The notes: generated from the letters alone by a model not told the origin. A stretch of 64,000 nt of DNA from Rubripirellula reticaptiva (GCF_007860175.1 NZ_SJPX01000001.1:186001-250000), one strand, 5' to 3'. Shown: positions 1 to 9,362, counted from the stretch's first letter. Translations and numbers: made by a program.

Positions 1-605
1 GATACGAAATCTACGAAAAGGAACTCAAGAGCACAGCAATGACGTTCATCGGACGCACCGATTGGAACGGCCGATTGAACATCCAGAAAACAGACGATCC
101 GTTGCGATTGATGTATGTTAAAAACGGCGGTGCCGTTTTGGCTCGGTTGCCGATGGTTCCTGGCCTTCACCCAACGGCAGTCGCTGACTTGCAGGGCGAT
201 GATTTACGGTTGCAAGCCGAGGCGTACATTCGTGGCGTTCAAGACGCGATCATCGACTTGGTCGCTGTTCGCGAACTGTACAAAGCACGCATTCGCATGC
301 GACTAGAACGCGGCGAAATGAAAGAAGCAGAAGAGTTGATGGAAGCGCTTCGTAACCAGCCCAGCAACGAAGCGCTCGCAACCGACATGGGAAAGAAGCA
401 AGCAGTGTTCTTGAAATTGCTGGGCACCCGAAATGCAAATCAGAAACGCAAAGTCGACGAGATGTTCATCACCACTCGAGAATTGCTTTCCAAACACATC
501 AACCCGATCCTTGTACGTGATCTCGAAAAAGATGTATTGGCCGCCAAGAAAAACGGTGGCAAGCTTCCGGTAAAGAAACCGAAAGACGACGAGGAAGAAT
601 CCTAG
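1..605 (+). CDS. Conserved hypothetical protein, C-terminal part (5' end outside window)
   Basis: The reading frame is open from base 3 of the window (first residues YEIYEKELKS), so the gene begins upstream and the ATG at 39 is probably internal. About 200 residues are visible. They contain a beta-rich stretch (IGRTDWNGRL, GGAVLARLPMVPGL), then a long helical segment rich in Arg, Glu and Met with the look of a coiled coil, and end in a Lys/Asp/Glu-rich tail (KKPKDDEEES). No domain was recognised. The composition suggests a soluble or periplasmic structural protein; function unknown. Confidence 0.75.
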   Translation, partial: YEIYEKELKSTAMTFIGRTDWNGRLNIQKTDDPLRLMYVKNGGAVLARLPMVPGLHPTAVADLQGDDLRLQAEAYIRGVQDAIIDLVAVRELYKARIRMRLERGEMKEAEELMEALRNQPSNEALATDMGKKQAVFLKLLGTRNANQKRKVDEMFITTRELLSKHINPILVRDLEKDVLAAKKNGGKLPVKKPKDDEEES

Positions 606-678
606 AAATAGATAGACCAAAGGTAGGACATCAGGCGACGATCGTCGCGGACATCCCTAGGGTCAAATTAATCGCGTG

Positions 679-1077
679 TTAATCGTTTTTGCGCCACGTA
701 GGACGTTTGCGTTTTGCGTTGGGATGATGAGTGATGATCTTGAACGTTGCATCACGCCCCGACAATTTACGTCCGATCGGACGATCAGTCGGGCGGCAGA
801 CCTTGGCACGCAGCTTTTTCTCTTCTTCGAACTTAGTATCGTCCAGCTCGAACTCGACCCACATTCCGATTTCGGGTCGTACAAAGACGTCGCGTCCGAA
901 TCGGTTGGTTCGCCCATCCCAGACGTCTTTGTGAAAGAAAACGTCATCGCGATAGTCTTCGGCATCGATGAAACCGAACTTTCCATCGGGCTGGATTTGA
1001 ATGATCTTCCCCAAGCGACGACGCTGGATGCGGAATTTCTTCTTCGGTGGAATGTCGTCTTCGTCGTGTCGTGCCAC
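679..1077 (-). CDS. Cold-shock-domain (S1-like OB fold) protein
   Basis: 132 residues. A very basic N-terminus (KKKFRIQRRR) leads into GKIIQIQPDGKFGFIDAED followed by DVFFHKD, which matches the cold-shock-domain RNP1/RNP2 pattern (K-G-[FY]-G-F-I and V-F-x-H). A basic C-terminal tail (NAKRKRPTWRKND) follows. It is longer than classical CspA (about 70 residues) because of both tails. Expected to bind single-stranded RNA or DNA in the cytoplasm. It lies head to tail with the YqgE-like gene 46 bases upstream on the same strand. A large ORF on the opposite strand is a shadow. Confidence 0.85.
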   Translation of the reverse strand: MARHDEDDIPPKKKFRIQRRRLGKIIQIQPDGKFGFIDAEDYRDDVFFHKDVWDGRTNRFGRDVFVRPEIGMWVEFELDDTKFEEEKKLRAKVCRPTDRPIGRKLSGRDATFKIITHHPNAKRKRPTWRKND

Positions 1078-1123
1078 GGAAAGCTTCTTGGTGAAGTTGT
1101 CGATCTCGGATTGGTGGGGGCCG

Positions 1124-1786
1124 CTAGTTTAGCTCGCTTGCCCCAATCACGTCAGGCGTCCCCACCCAACGGGCCAGAGATCGTGCGGTCGCCCGCCGAA
1201 TCAAGCGCGGCCACATCTCGTCGGGAGTCCCAAACACGATTTCAGCGGTGGCGGGCGCTGTATGCCAGAGCCCTGCGTTCAATTCGGTATCCAATTGGTC
1301 GATATCCCACCGCAAATGCCCAACGATCAACCGACAACTCGACGGATGCTGGGCAAGCAGGCGTTCGAGATGCTGTTTTTGAGCTGCCAAATAGATCCCG
1401 CTGCCCGGTTCTGCCTCGGCAAATTGACTGTCTTGGTGCAACGCGACGACGGGTCCTGACAGCGGGCCACCGAAGTGAACCATTCCCGAATCCGGCAACG
1501 CAGCAGGCATTCCAACTGACATCGCCGACTCGACGTCCGAGATGTCGCCAGTTTCCGAATCGTACCCATTGGGCTCTGGTAAACGCGAGGTCTTGGGCTT
1601 ATTCACCATCGCCATCAACGCGCCCAAATTAGGTTTGAGTGGTCGATTCAGCATCACTCCATAAACTTGCTGGTCATCTTGATGCACGAGCAAACAAACG
1701 CCGCCCGAATAAATCGGATCCTGGACCAACGAGGATGCAAGTAACAGACTTCCCATAAAGGAATGATCGGCAAACGATTCGTTCAT
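1124..1786 (-). CDS. YqgE/AlgH (DUF179) family protein
   Basis: 220 residues. It shows the YqgE/AlgH hallmarks: an N-terminal GSLLLASSLVQDPIYSGGVC, then GVMLNRPL, VHFGGPLSG near the middle and RLIVGHLRWDIDQLDTEL toward the C-terminus. An acidic, Ser-rich insertion (residues about 70-95) separates the first two blocks. The family is widespread; AlgH was linked to alginate regulation in Pseudomonas but its biochemical function is unsettled. It is divergent from pdxH with about 150 bases between starts. The second Met (MGSLLLASS) is an alternative start. Confidence 0.85.
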   Translation of the reverse strand: MNESFADHSFMGSLLLASSLVQDPIYSGGVCLLVHQDDQQVYGVMLNRPLKPNLGALMAMVNKPKTSRLPEPNGYDSETGDISDVESAMSVGMPAALPDSGMVHFGGPLSGPVVALHQDSQFAEAEPGSGIYLAAQKQHLERLLAQHPSSCRLIVGHLRWDIDQLDTELNAGLWHTAPATAEIVFGTPDEMWPRLIRRATARSLARWVGTPDVIGASELN

Positions 1787-1938
1787 ATGAATTTCAACGG
1801 AGGAAACAAACGTCTGTCAGGTTGGCAGTCCCTGGCTTGAATCCTACAAACGAGGCAAGCGGCGCGCCAAAGTGTTCGACCAGCCAGCTTTACACTCCCA
1901 TTTCAAGACGATTTAACATCCAATTCGAAAGACAAGCG

Positions 1939-2583
1939 ATGTCGATTCACCATATGCGACAGACCTACACCAAGGCCGGAATCAGCTTAAAGGACGTGAA
2001 TTCGGACCCTATGGTTCAGTTCTCGGTCTGGTTCGATCAAGCCAAAGCCGAAGAGGCCCCCGATTGGATGGAAATCAATGCAATGACGCTCTCGACGGCG
2101 TCCTTGGACGGCAACGTGACATCTCGAATCGTGCTTTTGAAGGCAGTCGAAAATGGCAAATTCGCGTTTTTTACGAATTATGACTCTGTCAAAGGCCAAC
2201 AGATCTCGGCCAATCCGAATGTTTCGCTGTGTTTCTTTTGGCCGCACCTGGAACGGCAAATTCGGATCGAGGGGACTGTCACGAAAACCAGCCGCGAAAT
2301 TTCGCAAACCTATTTCGCCTCGCGCCCCCGTGACAGCCAGTTAGGCGCCAACGCCAGCGACCAATCGTCCGTGGTCGAAAGTGAGGATTGGCTAAACAAC
2401 CAAATGGACAGCCTTCGGTCTCGATACGAAGGTGACACCGTTCCATGTCCTTCACATTGGGGCGGATACGATGTCACCCCCAACACCATCGAGTTTTGGC
2501 AGGGCCGACCAAGCCGTCTGCATGACCGAATCGTGTACAAGCGAAACGGTGACACTTGGAAGATCGTGCGGCTTGCACCTTAG
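1939..2583 (+). CDS. pdxH: Pyridoxamine/pyridoxine 5'-phosphate oxidase
   Basis: Oxidises pyridoxine or pyridoxamine 5'-phosphate to pyridoxal 5'-phosphate with FMN. Visible family blocks are RIVLLKAV, FAFFTNYDSVKG, RQIRIEGTV, ASRPRDSQLGA, SHWGGY and EFWQGRPSRLHDR. The reading frame is open to 1822, but the ATG at 1939 (MSIHHMRQTY) gives 214 residues, the normal length, and begins where family similarity starts; the extra 39 residues upstream look non-coding. It converges on priA with 20 bases between stops. Confidence 0.93.
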   Translation: MSIHHMRQTYTKAGISLKDVNSDPMVQFSVWFDQAKAEEAPDWMEINAMTLSTASLDGNVTSRIVLLKAVENGKFAFFTNYDSVKGQQISANPNVSLCFFWPHLERQIRIEGTVTKTSREISQTYFASRPRDSQLGANASDQSSVVESEDWLNNQMDSLRSRYEGDTVPCPSHWGGYDVTPNTIEFWQGRPSRLHDRIVYKRNGDTWKIVRLAP

Positions 2584-2603
2584 TAACGAGGACGCACCAG
2601 CGA

Positions 2604-5012
2604 TCACAGCATGTCCATCGGATCAATGTCGACAACGTATTGGACGTCATCCTTTTCAGGAATCGTGAACGTCTCGAGTGCGCGGCGAATGGTTTCGCCC
2701 AACTGAGACGCTTCGACCGATTGCAGCAAAATGTGGAATCGATACTTGCCACGCAGCTTGGTGATTGGCGGTGGTGCGGGCCCCAACAGCCGTACTTCGA
2801 ATCCAAGTTTATCGCGGGCCGCTTCTAAACGATTCAGCAATGCTTCGGCCGTCGCTTCAGTCACATCTTCAACCGCGCCACGAATGATGATCCGGCCAAC
2901 ACTGCCGAGTGGCGGATAATTGAATTTACGACGGTTGACCATTTCGCCTGTCGCGAACTGTTCATAGTCGTGCGTCGACGCCGCCTGGATCGCCGGATGC
3001 TCCGGTGTAAAGGTTTGCACGATTACTCGGCCGCCACGATCTCCGCGACCGGTACGGCCAGCCACCTGCGTGACAAGCTGGAACGTTCGTTCGGAAGCTC
3101 TAAAATCAGGGAAGTGCAGGGCACCGTCGGCATTGATCACGCCAACCAACAAGACGTTGGGAAAGTCCAGTCCTTTGGCGATCATCTGGGTTCCCAACAA
3201 GATGTTGACCTCGCCACTGCGAAACGCCGACAAGACTCGCTGGTGACTGCCGGGACGTTTCATCGTGTCGCTGTCCATACGGGCGACATTGGCGTCGGGA
3301 AAGCGAGCCTTGACTTCGACTTCCAATTTTTGAGTACCAAGCCCACCATAGCGGATTCCATCGAACCGACATGCCGGGCACCAAGGCGGAGTGCCGATCG
3401 TGTAATCGCAATAATGGCAGACCGCTTTCCCACCATCCCGGTGATGCGTCAGAGGCATGTCACAATCAGGGCAAGCAACGACGTGGCCGCATGATGGACA
3501 CTGAATCGTTGTCGCAAAGCCGCGTCGATTCAGCAGCAGAATGACTTGGCCCTTTTCCTTCAAAGTTTCTTCGACGGCGCGATGCAGCGGCCGGCTGATC
3601 GCGCCCGACGTACGATCATCGCGAACTCGCAGGTCGACCAACTGCACGTCGGGCATGGGCCGATCGCCGACGCGAGATGGCATCGAAACCAATTCGGCAT
3701 GCCCCGTCGTACACGCGTGCCAGGTTTCCATTGACGGTGTCGCCGTGCCCAACACCAACGGAATCTTCAACAACATTGCTCGAGCGTGCGCGACCTTGCG
3801 AGCATGATAGCGGGGAACGCTATCTTGCTTGAATGATCCATCGTGTTCTTCGTCCAAGATAATCAGACCCAACCGAGGCAGCGGTGCGAACACGGCGCTG
3901 CGCGGCCCGACGACGACTTGAACATCACCACTGCGAATACGTTGCCATTGAAAGTGGCGTTCAGCGGGCGTCATCTGACTATGCAGAACAGCCACCGATT
4001 TGAAACGACGTTCGAATCGCCCGCGAGTCTGCGGCGTCAAACTGATCTCGGGCACCAACACGATCGCACTTCGTCCAAACTTGACCAAATGCTCGATCGC
4101 GCGAATGTAGACTTCTGTTTTCCCGCTTCCCGTCACACCATGCAGCAACAGAGTCTTGCCGACCTCTGAATCGACCGCCGCAACGATTCGGTCAAGCGCG
4201 TTGCTCTGATCGTCGGTTAGCGAATGACTTTTTTCTTTTTCACCATCGCCGAGATTCCAACGCATCGGCGCCGCGGTCGCCATTTCTCGACGAGTCTCGG
4301 TGCGTAGCAGTTCTTTCTTTTCAAGTGCTTTGATCGGCGCCGACGTGCAAGCAGCCTCGACCATCAATTGCGACGACGTCATCGGCCGCCCCGCGGCAAT
4401 CAAAAACCGCAGCGCGATTTGCTGTTTCTGTGGCAGACCTTCGATCAGTGCGTCATCGATCAGCTTTGCGTTGGGCGTGTAATACGTCCGCTCGCGAGTT
4501 CCCGCGCCGCTACGAACACTTGACGGAATCAAAGCGTCAAAGACCTGCCCGGCGGGTGCTTGATAGTAGTGGCTCATCCACAACACCAACCGCACCAACG
4601 GCGGATCGCACAGTGGAGCGTGGTCAACGATTTGGTCGATGTCTTTCAAACTTCGCGACGCGGACGAGCCCAGCTTGCACTCGATGCACCATCCCGTTGT
4701 CATTTTCTTGCGGCGGCCCAGTGGCACTTTGACCCGCATGCCGGCTTCCAAAGATTCTCGCATCTCGTCGGGAATGCGGTAGTCGTAGGGGCCGTGCGGA
4801 GCCTCGCTGAAAACGACTCGGGCAGTCGCCACATCATCCTGGACCGCCAATTCCCAAGGCGGTGGGGCGGTCTCGAACAGTTCACCCTGCAACGAATCGG
4901 CCTTCAACGCATCGTCTTTGCGATCGTCAGGTACGTCGTATTCGTCGGAAACCGGACCGGACATCGGGACAGGCAAGGGGTGATGAGGGAGCGAGGTGTG
5001 ATCCGTCAACAT
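2604..5012 (-). CDS. priA: Primosomal replication restart helicase PriA
   Basis: 802 residues. PriA is a 3'-5' DNA helicase that reloads the replisome at stalled forks. Seen here: an N-terminal DNA-binding region containing YDYRIPDEM, Walker A GVTGSGKTE near residue 298, a DEEH box (ILDEEHDGSFKQD), the paired CxxC zinc-binding cluster (CPSCGHVVACPDC, then CHYC and CPAC), and helicase motifs (GTQMIAKGLDFPNV, VAGRTGRGDRGG). The first about 45 residues are acidic and variable, so MSGPVSDEY at residue 17 is an alternative start. The gene stands alone between pdxH and nadD. Confidence 0.95.
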   Translation of the reverse strand: MLTDHTSLPHHPLPVPMSGPVSDEYDVPDDRKDDALKADSLQGELFETAPPPWELAVQDDVATARVVFSEAPHGPYDYRIPDEMRESLEAGMRVKVPLGRRKKMTTGWCIECKLGSSASRSLKDIDQIVDHAPLCDPPLVRLVLWMSHYYQAPAGQVFDALIPSSVRSGAGTRERTYYTPNAKLIDDALIEGLPQKQQIALRFLIAAGRPMTSSQLMVEAACTSAPIKALEKKELLRTETRREMATAAPMRWNLGDGEKEKSHSLTDDQSNALDRIVAAVDSEVGKTLLLHGVTGSGKTEVYIRAIEHLVKFGRSAIVLVPEISLTPQTRGRFERRFKSVAVLHSQMTPAERHFQWQRIRSGDVQVVVGPRSAVFAPLPRLGLIILDEEHDGSFKQDSVPRYHARKVAHARAMLLKIPLVLGTATPSMETWHACTTGHAELVSMPSRVGDRPMPDVQLVDLRVRDDRTSGAISRPLHRAVEETLKEKGQVILLLNRRGFATTIQCPSCGHVVACPDCDMPLTHHRDGGKAVCHYCDYTIGTPPWCPACRFDGIRYGGLGTQKLEVEVKARFPDANVARMDSDTMKRPGSHQRVLSAFRSGEVNILLGTQMIAKGLDFPNVLLVGVINADGALHFPDFRASERTFQLVTQVAGRTGRGDRGGRVIVQTFTPEHPAIQAASTHDYEQFATGEMVNRRKFNYPPLGSVGRIIIRGAVEDVTEATAEALLNRLEAARDKLGFEVRLLGPAPPPITKLRGKYRFHILLQSVEASQLGETIRRALETFTIPEKDDVQYVVDIDPMDML

Positions 5013-5281
5013 AGTAAATATTCCCAGACTTTGAACGTTGCCACTTTTATTGCAGTATCAGCCGGACGGTTGACACGGTTGGTCAACGGTTTGAAACCGA
5101 CGGTTGGAAACCTAAGATTCGCCAATCAAGTAGAATGGCGTCGTCGAGATGCGAATTCTGCGTCTTCGCCAAACCAAGCTCGCAAATGAACCGCAGAATC
5201 CGACATCGTCGGCACTGACGCTATCGAAACCGGTGTTTTTGAAACAGCAGAAATGACCCGATACAACCCAGGACTGGTCGC
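5013..5281. other. Intergenic region between divergent priA and nadD
   Basis: About 270 bases hold the start regions of both genes. A ten-codon ORF (ATG at 5253, peptide MTRYNPGLVA) ends with a TGA at 5283 that overlaps the TTG start of nadD. No further convincing element was seen. Confidence 0.4.
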
Positions 5282-5941
5282 TTGAGCAAACGAATTGGAA
5301 TTTTTGGTGGCTCTTTCGATCCCGTGCACCTCGGCCACCTTTGGATCGCAGAATCGGCGCGAGAATCGTTGTCGCTGGATGAGATACGGTGGATGCCGGC
5401 GGCAACGTCACCGCTAAAACCAAGCGGTCCGGTCGCAAGCAATGAACACCGCGTTCAGATGGTACGCCTGGCGATTTCTGGCAATCCGCATTTCGTCGTC
5501 GATGATCGCGAAATCCGGCGTGGCGACGTCAGTTATACGGTCGACACGATCGCTGAGATCCAAGCAGAAAACCGCTTGGACGAGTTCTTTCTGATCATTG
5601 GCAGCGACTCACTGGCCTCGTTCAACCGCTGGCACGAACCAGCCAGACTGCTTGGATTGATCAACTTGGCCGTGGTCCAGCGGGGCGGCGATCCGCCGAT
5701 CAACTTTGACGTGTTGGAACCATTTGCCGCGTCAAAAGAGCCAGCGGAAAAGACCGCTTCCGTGCCGATCACAAGATCGCATGACCATGTCATCGTGATG
5801 CCTGTGATCGAAATTAGCAGTAGCGACCTGCGACATCGCATCGCCGATAGAAAGAGCATTCGCTACCGAGTCCCGGCGGCTGTTGAATCCATGATCATGG
5901 CCAATCAGCTATATCAGTCCAAGGATTCGGACAAGAGCTAG
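5282..5941 (+). CDS. nadD: Nicotinate-nucleotide adenylyltransferase
   Basis: Adenylylates nicotinate mononucleotide in NAD synthesis. The nucleotidyltransferase signature is at the extreme N-terminus (GIFGGSFDPVHLGHL), with YTVDTI and IIGSDSLASFNRWHEP in the middle and the ISSSDLRHRI block near the C-terminus. 219 residues, normal for the family. The start is TTG, chosen because the GGSFDPVH motif begins six codons later and no ATG is available; the short ORF ending in TTGA suggests possible translational coupling. Its stop overlaps that of the next gene in a CTAG tetramer. Confidence 0.94.
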   Translation: MSKRIGIFGGSFDPVHLGHLWIAESARESLSLDEIRWMPAATSPLKPSGPVASNEHRVQMVRLAISGNPHFVVDDREIRRGDVSYTVDTIAEIQAENRLDEFFLIIGSDSLASFNRWHEPARLLGLINLAVVQRGGDPPINFDVLEPFAASKEPAEKTASVPITRSHDHVIVMPVIEISSSDLRHRIADRKSIRYRVPAAVESMIMANQLYQSKDSDKS

Positions 5942-6456
5942 GCCAAGGCTTTGGACATTCGAACCGACTCTTCAACCAATTGATTGACACGATTCTGAAT
6001 AGAGTCATCCGCCAATTGATTGCCTTCGAATGATTCGCCCGTGGCGTAGATAAATCGTGGCACAATCACGCAGCGGAAGTCAAGCATTAGACTGTTTGCC
6101 AATCCCATGGCCGACATATAGCTGCCCTGACCGCCGGCGGCCAGCATCAAGCCAACGACTTTGTCCGTCCAAGCTTTCCCCGTCAACTCGACCGCGTTCT
6201 TGATCGCCGCGTTGACGTCGTAGTTGTAGACCGGCGCAGCGATTAAAATGCAATCGGCAGTATGAATTCGCTTTGAGAGTTCTTGCACATTGGCATCGCC
6301 ATAGGCCGATGCTCCATCACAGGCCGGAAGCGATGTCACCGCCAAATCAAACAATTCAGCAGATTCACCAATCTCGGCAAGTCGATCGATCGATGCGCGA
6401 GCAAGAATTCGGCTGCGACTATCCGGATGTAGCGAAGAACTGATAACCAAAATCAT
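5938..6456 (-). CDS. NAD(P)H-dependent FMN reductase family (flavodoxin-like)
   Basis: 172 residues from the ATG at 6456. The N-terminus MILVISSSLHPDSRSRILA is the beta1/phosphate loop of the FMN_red fold. APVYNYDVNAAIKNAVE in the middle matches the FMN-binding loop (usually P-x-Y-N), and a Gly-rich LAAGGQGSYMSA follows. It likely transfers electrons from NAD(P)H to FMN in the cytoplasm. The upstream extension to 6558 has non-coding character. It converges on nadD: TAG on the + strand (5939-5941) and the - strand TAG (5938-5940) share one CTAG. Confidence 0.85.
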   Translation of the reverse strand: MILVISSSLHPDSRSRILARASIDRLAEIGESAELFDLAVTSLPACDGASAYGDANVQELSKRIHTADCILIAAPVYNYDVNAAIKNAVELTGKAWTDKVVGLMLAAGGQGSYMSAMGLANSLMLDFRCVIVPRFIYATGESFEGNQLADDSIQNRVNQLVEESVRMSKALA

Positions 6457-6601
6457 AAAACAAACACACCAGCGACTAAGAACCAAGTAAGGCCGGATTG
6501 TACCTTGGCGATGCTCTGGTGCGAAACGTGTCCCCGAGTGCGGTGACAATCGCGTCACTGCAGGTGGGTTAACGCCAATTCAATCGCAATGAACGGACCG
6601 A

Positions 6602-7309
6602 TCACCAAGCCGAAGCTTCACAATCTTCGCCGTCCATTCCAAGACGATTCTTCAGCACATTGAATTGGTCGTACATCTTTTCGCTGCTGCTGTGGACGTG
6701 TTCGGCTTCGGTGATGAAGCGAATGTCTTCTTCGGGGTACACGTCGCCTGCGATCAATACCGATTCAAACGACTTCAGCGGATCACCGTACGCGATCAAC
6801 AACTTGTGTTCGTCCAACTGGACCTCTTGTCGTTTCGACGGATTGATCACGGCAATGCCGGTGCAACCATCGTTAAGAAGCAAGTCTTCGAATTCAAGCA
6901 AGATGCTTTTCAACACGGGCATGTCAATGTGTTCACGATACAGATCGTCGTGTCCGCCGCCGGCGCGGTGGCTGGTTTCCAGCACAACGTCAACGACTTC
7001 GCCGAGAGGTTCGATCAGTTCCAAGAACAGATCGATCAATCGATCGCGTGATGCCGACGCCATGATCACTGGCGTCCGCGTTCCACTTGCGTCATCGACG
7101 TATTCGTCGTGGCGAAAGCCCTGACGAGGCACGATACGAAGGTCGTACGAAGGACGAATCGCATCGGTCAATTCGAACACTCCGTAAGTTCGAATGCCCA
7201 TGTGAGCCTGCAGCTCTTCGTCGGTGAGTGTTTCAAAACTTCCATCTGAAACGTTGCGCTGTGCTTCTTCGGTGGCGCCGCCTCGAAGGATACGTTTTAG
7301 AAAGCCCAT
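6602..7309 (-). CDS. Conserved hypothetical protein (soluble, planctomycete type)
   Basis: 235 residues, no signal peptide and no membrane segment. The N-terminus MGFLKRILRGG is amphipathic. The rest alternates strands and helices (YDLRIVPRQGF, LFLELIEPLGEVVDVVLETS, FEDLLLNDGCTGIAVINP, KLLIAYGD) and ends acidic. No catalytic motif is obvious and I do not recognise a named domain. It is transcribed alone, with a hairpin in its leader at 7346-7364. Confidence 0.75.
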   Translation of the reverse strand: MGFLKRILRGGATEEAQRNVSDGSFETLTDEELQAHMGIRTYGVFELTDAIRPSYDLRIVPRQGFRHDEYVDDASGTRTPVIMASASRDRLIDLFLELIEPLGEVVDVVLETSHRAGGGHDDLYREHIDMPVLKSILLEFEDLLLNDGCTGIAVINPSKRQEVQLDEHKLLIAYGDPLKSFESVLIAGDVYPEEDIRFITEAEHVHSSSEKMYDQFNVLKNRLGMDGEDCEASAW

Positions 7310-7678
7310 GATGGTTCGGTCTCGTTGCCTGGGAATTTGTAGGTTGGACCGAATTTGTCGGTCCGATCAACCTGACGGTCGAACATCTACAAAAAAACTA
7401 GGTCAACTTTGTCGCGAGAGATTCAGGAACTGTGCAAACGATACCTAACGCGGCTAACCCACCCTGACTTATTGATAACGACTGATTCAATCGTTACCGT
7501 CGTTGCAATCAGGCGTCCTCGATGGGATGCGTAAACACCATACCTGGGTGTGTTTTTGCATCATTGTTGTCCATTCGATCTTGCACTTTCGTAGTTATAA
7601 TCAGGTGCTGCCCGATTCTTTGATTCACGCTTACTCGCATTCGAAAGATCGCTGTTTCTAAAACGACAGCGACACACT
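7310..7678. other. Intergenic region with a leader hairpin
   Basis: About 370 bases between divergent genes. It holds an inverted repeat GGACCGA-ATTTG-TCGGTCC (7346-7364), flanked by a further GGTTG/CAACC pair, in the leader of the gene ending at 6602. The remainder, next to the GTG start at 7679, shows no element I can support. Confidence 0.4.
7346..7364 (-). promoter_or_regulatory. Leader hairpin of the 6602-7309 gene
   Basis: Perfect 7-bp stem with a 5-base loop, 37 bases upstream of the start codon at 7309. There is no T-run. It could be a 5' UTR structure or an operator dyad. Confidence 0.35.
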
Positions 7679-9352
7679 GTGACTCGATTCAACTTTGCTG
7701 ACTTTCGAACTTCAGCCATCGCCACCCACAAATGTCGTCAATTCTTCGGCGGTTACCTTTTCGTGTTGGGAACCGTCGTCCTGATATTCGGTTGCGACAT
7801 TCCCAAGCGGCCGCCGCTAGTTCCTGCAGACGTGGCACACTTGGCGAACGAATCGGCCAATGGCCAGTCGTTGTCTGAAGGCGGAGCACTGTCGGTTGAT
7901 GCCCAATCGGAAAACTACGAGTTGCCGATGGGAACCTTCAGTGATGACTGGGAAACCTGGGATTTGTATACAATCGATGGGCAACCCGTTGGCTACAACC
8001 ACCTTACAGCCGAAGGGACTGATGAAGGCGAAGTTCGTTACCGAACGGATAACCACCTTTACGTCAATCAAGGAAAGTCACGAACGCTGCAGCGGATGAT
8101 CCAAACCAGCTTCGAGACTCCCGACGGCAAATTGCTGCGATTTGAAAGCGAACTTCACGTCGGCCCCATCGTTACTCGCACTTCAGGCACCGTCGACGGT
8201 TCGCAGCTAAAGATCGAATCGGTTCGTGGCACTGCTAAAACCAATCGATCAATCGCCTGGTCGCCGCGAGACCGTGGACTTGTCGCCATTGAACAGTCAT
8301 TACGCACCAAACCAATGACCAGAAAAGGTGAGACTAGGAATTTACGTCTGTTGTTGCCGGGTCAATTTCAAATTGCAACGGCACGGCTACGTTGCAGCGG
8401 AACCGCTTCGATACCGCTTTCCGATCAGACTTTGGCAGAATTGACGGAAATCAACTACGAAGTTCAAGTCGATGGCCAACTGGCGTCCTATTCAACGATT
8501 TGGACCAAAGCCGATGGTGAAATCGTCCGAATGTTTTCAGAGGGAATTAATTTGAATTCCTACCGAACGGATGAATCGACCGTCAAGTCGGCCATCGTCA
8601 ACCAAAATGAAGTTACGGCCATCCCAGTGACGGGATCCATTGAACGCCCATCCGAGGCGACGCGAATTGCCCTGAGAGTGACTGCGACCTCGCAAGCCGC
8701 GAAAGAACAAAAGACCGCCCGCATCGAACCGATGCCCGGCCAACTGGTTCGCGCCCTCGATGACGGGACTGCGCAAATCTTGATAAGCCAGAAACCCGAA
8801 TCAGCAACGAATGGTTTCGTCGCATTCGAATTGACGCCGGTGCCCGAGGACTCTGCACCGAACGCATTCGTCGATTCCAATGCATCCTTGGTCGCGCGTT
8901 ACGCGACGGCGACGTTAGGAACACGTGAATTGACACCGCGAGAAACCGCCATCGAACTGGCTCGAGCCGTTGGCACGTCGATCGCGGATCGCGATAGACC
9001 CGGTGGATTGGTCAAGGCAAGTGAAGTGTTCAATCAAGGTCTCGGCGACAGCACAGGACGGGCGATCTTGTTGGCGGCAATGCTGCGATCGCGGAAAATT
9101 CCTGCGCGTGTTGCGATCGGTTTGAAGTACGCCAACAGTCCGCCGGATCGAATGACCTACCACATGTGGACTCTGGCCTACATCGACGACCAATGGATTC
9201 CCTTGGACGCGACAGCCGAAGGATTGGCACCGGTGGACCGCCTGATGTTGGCGACCTCAAATCTTTCCGGTGGGAACGAATACAACGCGTTCATCCCATT
9301 CCTTAATGCGACCAGCCGAATCAATATTGAAATATTGAAAGCTACCTACTAG
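7679..9352 (+). CDS. Exported lipoprotein with C-terminal transglutaminase-like domain (Cys replaced by Ser)
   Basis: 557 residues from a GTG start. The N-terminal hydrophobic segment ends in LIFGC, a plausible lipobox, after a long basic leader. Residues about 50-350 are beta-rich and unassigned. The C-terminus is transglutaminase-like: GDSTGRAILLAAMLRS then KIPARVAIGL, TYHMWTLAYI and WIPLDAT. The His and Asp positions are kept, but the position of the nucleophilic Cys in the usual GDCTEHA-type block is Ser458. It is therefore either a non-proteolytic binding module or an altered enzyme. It ends near a hairpin shared with the convergent Nudix gene. Confidence 0.8.
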   Translation: MTRFNFADFRTSAIATHKCRQFFGGYLFVLGTVVLIFGCDIPKRPPLVPADVAHLANESANGQSLSEGGALSVDAQSENYELPMGTFSDDWETWDLYTIDGQPVGYNHLTAEGTDEGEVRYRTDNHLYVNQGKSRTLQRMIQTSFETPDGKLLRFESELHVGPIVTRTSGTVDGSQLKIESVRGTAKTNRSIAWSPRDRGLVAIEQSLRTKPMTRKGETRNLRLLLPGQFQIATARLRCSGTASIPLSDQTLAELTEINYEVQVDGQLASYSTIWTKADGEIVRMFSEGINLNSYRTDESTVKSAIVNQNEVTAIPVTGSIERPSEATRIALRVTATSQAAKEQKTARIEPMPGQLVRALDDGTAQILISQKPESATNGFVAFELTPVPEDSAPNAFVDSNASLVARYATATLGTRELTPRETAIELARAVGTSIADRDRPGGLVKASEVFNQGLGDSTGRAILLAAMLRSRKIPARVAIGLKYANSPPDRMTYHMWTLAYIDDQWIPLDATAEGLAPVDRLMLATSNLSGGNEYNAFIPFLNATSRINIEILKATY

Positions 9353-9362
9353 CCGTAACCGG

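Noticed and set aside
676-1632. 318-residue ORF on the + strand
   Set aside because: Antisense to the cold-shock-domain and YqgE genes, which have clear family motifs.
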